Below, one piece after another: positions 63,465-64,000 of a stretch of DNA of 64,000 nt. Position 1 is the stretch's first letter; the number at the start of each line of letters is the position of its first letter. This DNA is from Sabellastarte sp. h YS-2021 (lineage: Eukaryota; Annelida; Polychaeta; Sabellida; Sabellidae): assembly GCA_964017235.1 (NCBI GenBank), contig OZ024931.1, positions 127,111,530 through 127,175,529 on the forward strand. Direction: 5' to 3'. The notes beneath the pieces are model-generated. The model saw only the letters and a program-made list of their open reading frames with translations, was not told the DNA's origin and made no database searches. The position numbers were made by a program, and so were the translations under genes.

Positions 63465-64000
63465 ATGTAATCCTAAAACCTATGCAATCAGATTTAGTAG
63501 GTGGCAAGTAATTTTTGGGCCAAATTTCAGACTTATAGACCAACATTTGATACTGGTTTGGGCTGATTTATATCTATTTTTGGCTAATTTTACAACAATA
63601 TTTTGGTGAAATAATTTCTGATTAGACATGTAATGCTCCAAATGTGCCTAAAATATCCTTACTAATTATTAAAACATGAATGAAATTAAATTTTGGCTTC
63701 AGATTGACAAAATTAGGATATACTTGATATTTCCACCTGAGGGGTGACCTAGGCCCCCCACACCCCGGAAATTGAAATTTTTAAAATGGCCCTCCAGTAG
63801 CCCAAACCAATACAAATTCATTCTTTGATATAAACTAAGTTTCCTGTGAAAATTTCAGCCAGATTGACCAACTTTAAGGGGTGTTTTGGGCTGATTTGGC
63901 ATTTTATGAATACCTCGCCAACTACACTCCCTGAACCTGCACTTTGGGCTAGATATGTAATTCTGAAGGAACACACTACTAAAACTCATTTCAGTGGCGA

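Larger units (their letters stand above)
22194..64000 (+). repeat. Satellite array, 678-bp unit (about 64 units, continues past window)
   Basis: Counting from the word cctgga(c/t)cacatatta, 57 long units (almost all 678 bp; a few 676-679; the last is cut by the window) and 7 short units of exactly 466 bp fill 41.8 kb without interruption. Units are AT-rich and nearly identical. Each long unit has an 8-bp-stem hairpin (ATACAGCC/GGCTGTAT), a ccctcgag word and a run of about six C. No unit encodes a credible protein: the recurring 62-codon plus-strand and 88-codon minus-strand frames simply repeat because the DNA repeats. Such arrays are typical of centromeric or other heterochromatin, but location cannot be read from sequence; no CENP-B-box-like word was noticed. 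Confidence 0.95.
49489..64000 (+). repeat. Right satellite domain: homogenised 678-bp monomers
   Basis: From about 49489 the units share a new base set: gatatttccacctg, attattaaaacatg, aaactaagtttcc, ctgatttggc, aataatttctg and attacacatatg. The markers do not all begin in the same unit but are fixed together from about 50.3 kb. Spacing is 678 bp nearly throughout (677 at 54354-55031, 679 at 61133-61812). No short unit and no D/R alternation occur. Confidence 0.88.

Noticed and set aside
22618-64000. Recurring 62-codon plus-strand and 74- to 88-codon minus-strand reading frames in each satellite unit
   Set aside because: They recur because the DNA recurs. The plus-strand frame opens at GTG rather than ATG, the strands overlap, indels break them in some units (48255, 48932), and no domain is recognisable.
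22194-64000. CRISPR-like array
   Set aside because: Units are hundreds of bp, contiguous, without variable spacers, in a eukaryotic context.

Overview
The window looks like repeat-dominated DNA from an animal genome, probably a marine invertebrate. A bivalve mollusc is my best guess, because a 157-bp tandem repeat is carried inside a small mobile element, as in the bivalve pearl/cvA elements, and because DIRS-type retrotransposons are present. This is inference; no single-copy host gene confirms the species. I found no intact host gene, tRNA, rRNA or CRISPR array.

Layout. (1) 1-7600: two tandem copies of a Helitron-like element (family B), each with an internal array of ~157-bp repeats. The first copy is cut by the window start and interrupted by a 3.27-kb element of a second Helitron-like family (family A, 58-3331). 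Uninterrupted copies of the target site survive in the same window. (2) 7601-8557: AT-rich DNA without a supportable gene. (3) 8558-14620: a decayed DIRS-type tyrosine-recombinase retrotransposon (DIRS A) lacking gag and most of the reverse transcriptase, with a second family-A copy (8845-12130) inside it. (4) 15070-21321: a nearly full-length DIRS-type element (DIRS B) with inverted terminal repeats and a textbook internal complementary region; its gag, RT/RNase H/methyltransferase and recombinase reading frames are all broken. (5) 21468-22185: relics of a non-LTR reverse transcriptase tail and of a MADF-like DNA-binding protein. (6) 22194-64000: a 41.8-kb satellite array that runs off the window, with a 678-bp unit and seven 466-bp short units. 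Its left part has higher-order structure (alternating D/R units punctuated by short units); its right part, from about 49.5 kb, is a homogenised monomeric domain.

How the parts relate. No gene here is evidently functional. The DIRS protein relics show what the elements once did (gag, RT/RNase H copying, recombinase-mediated integration without target duplication). The Helitron-like elements have no helicase and would depend on a partner elsewhere. The nesting gives an order of events: family B before family A copy 1, and DIRS A before family A copy 2. The most interesting structural signal is that two Helitron-like families with unrelated sequence share one terminal plan: a 5' hairpin, a GCC run, central tandem repeats, a 3' copy complementary to the 5' tip, a 3' hairpin and a TCTAG end next to a host T.
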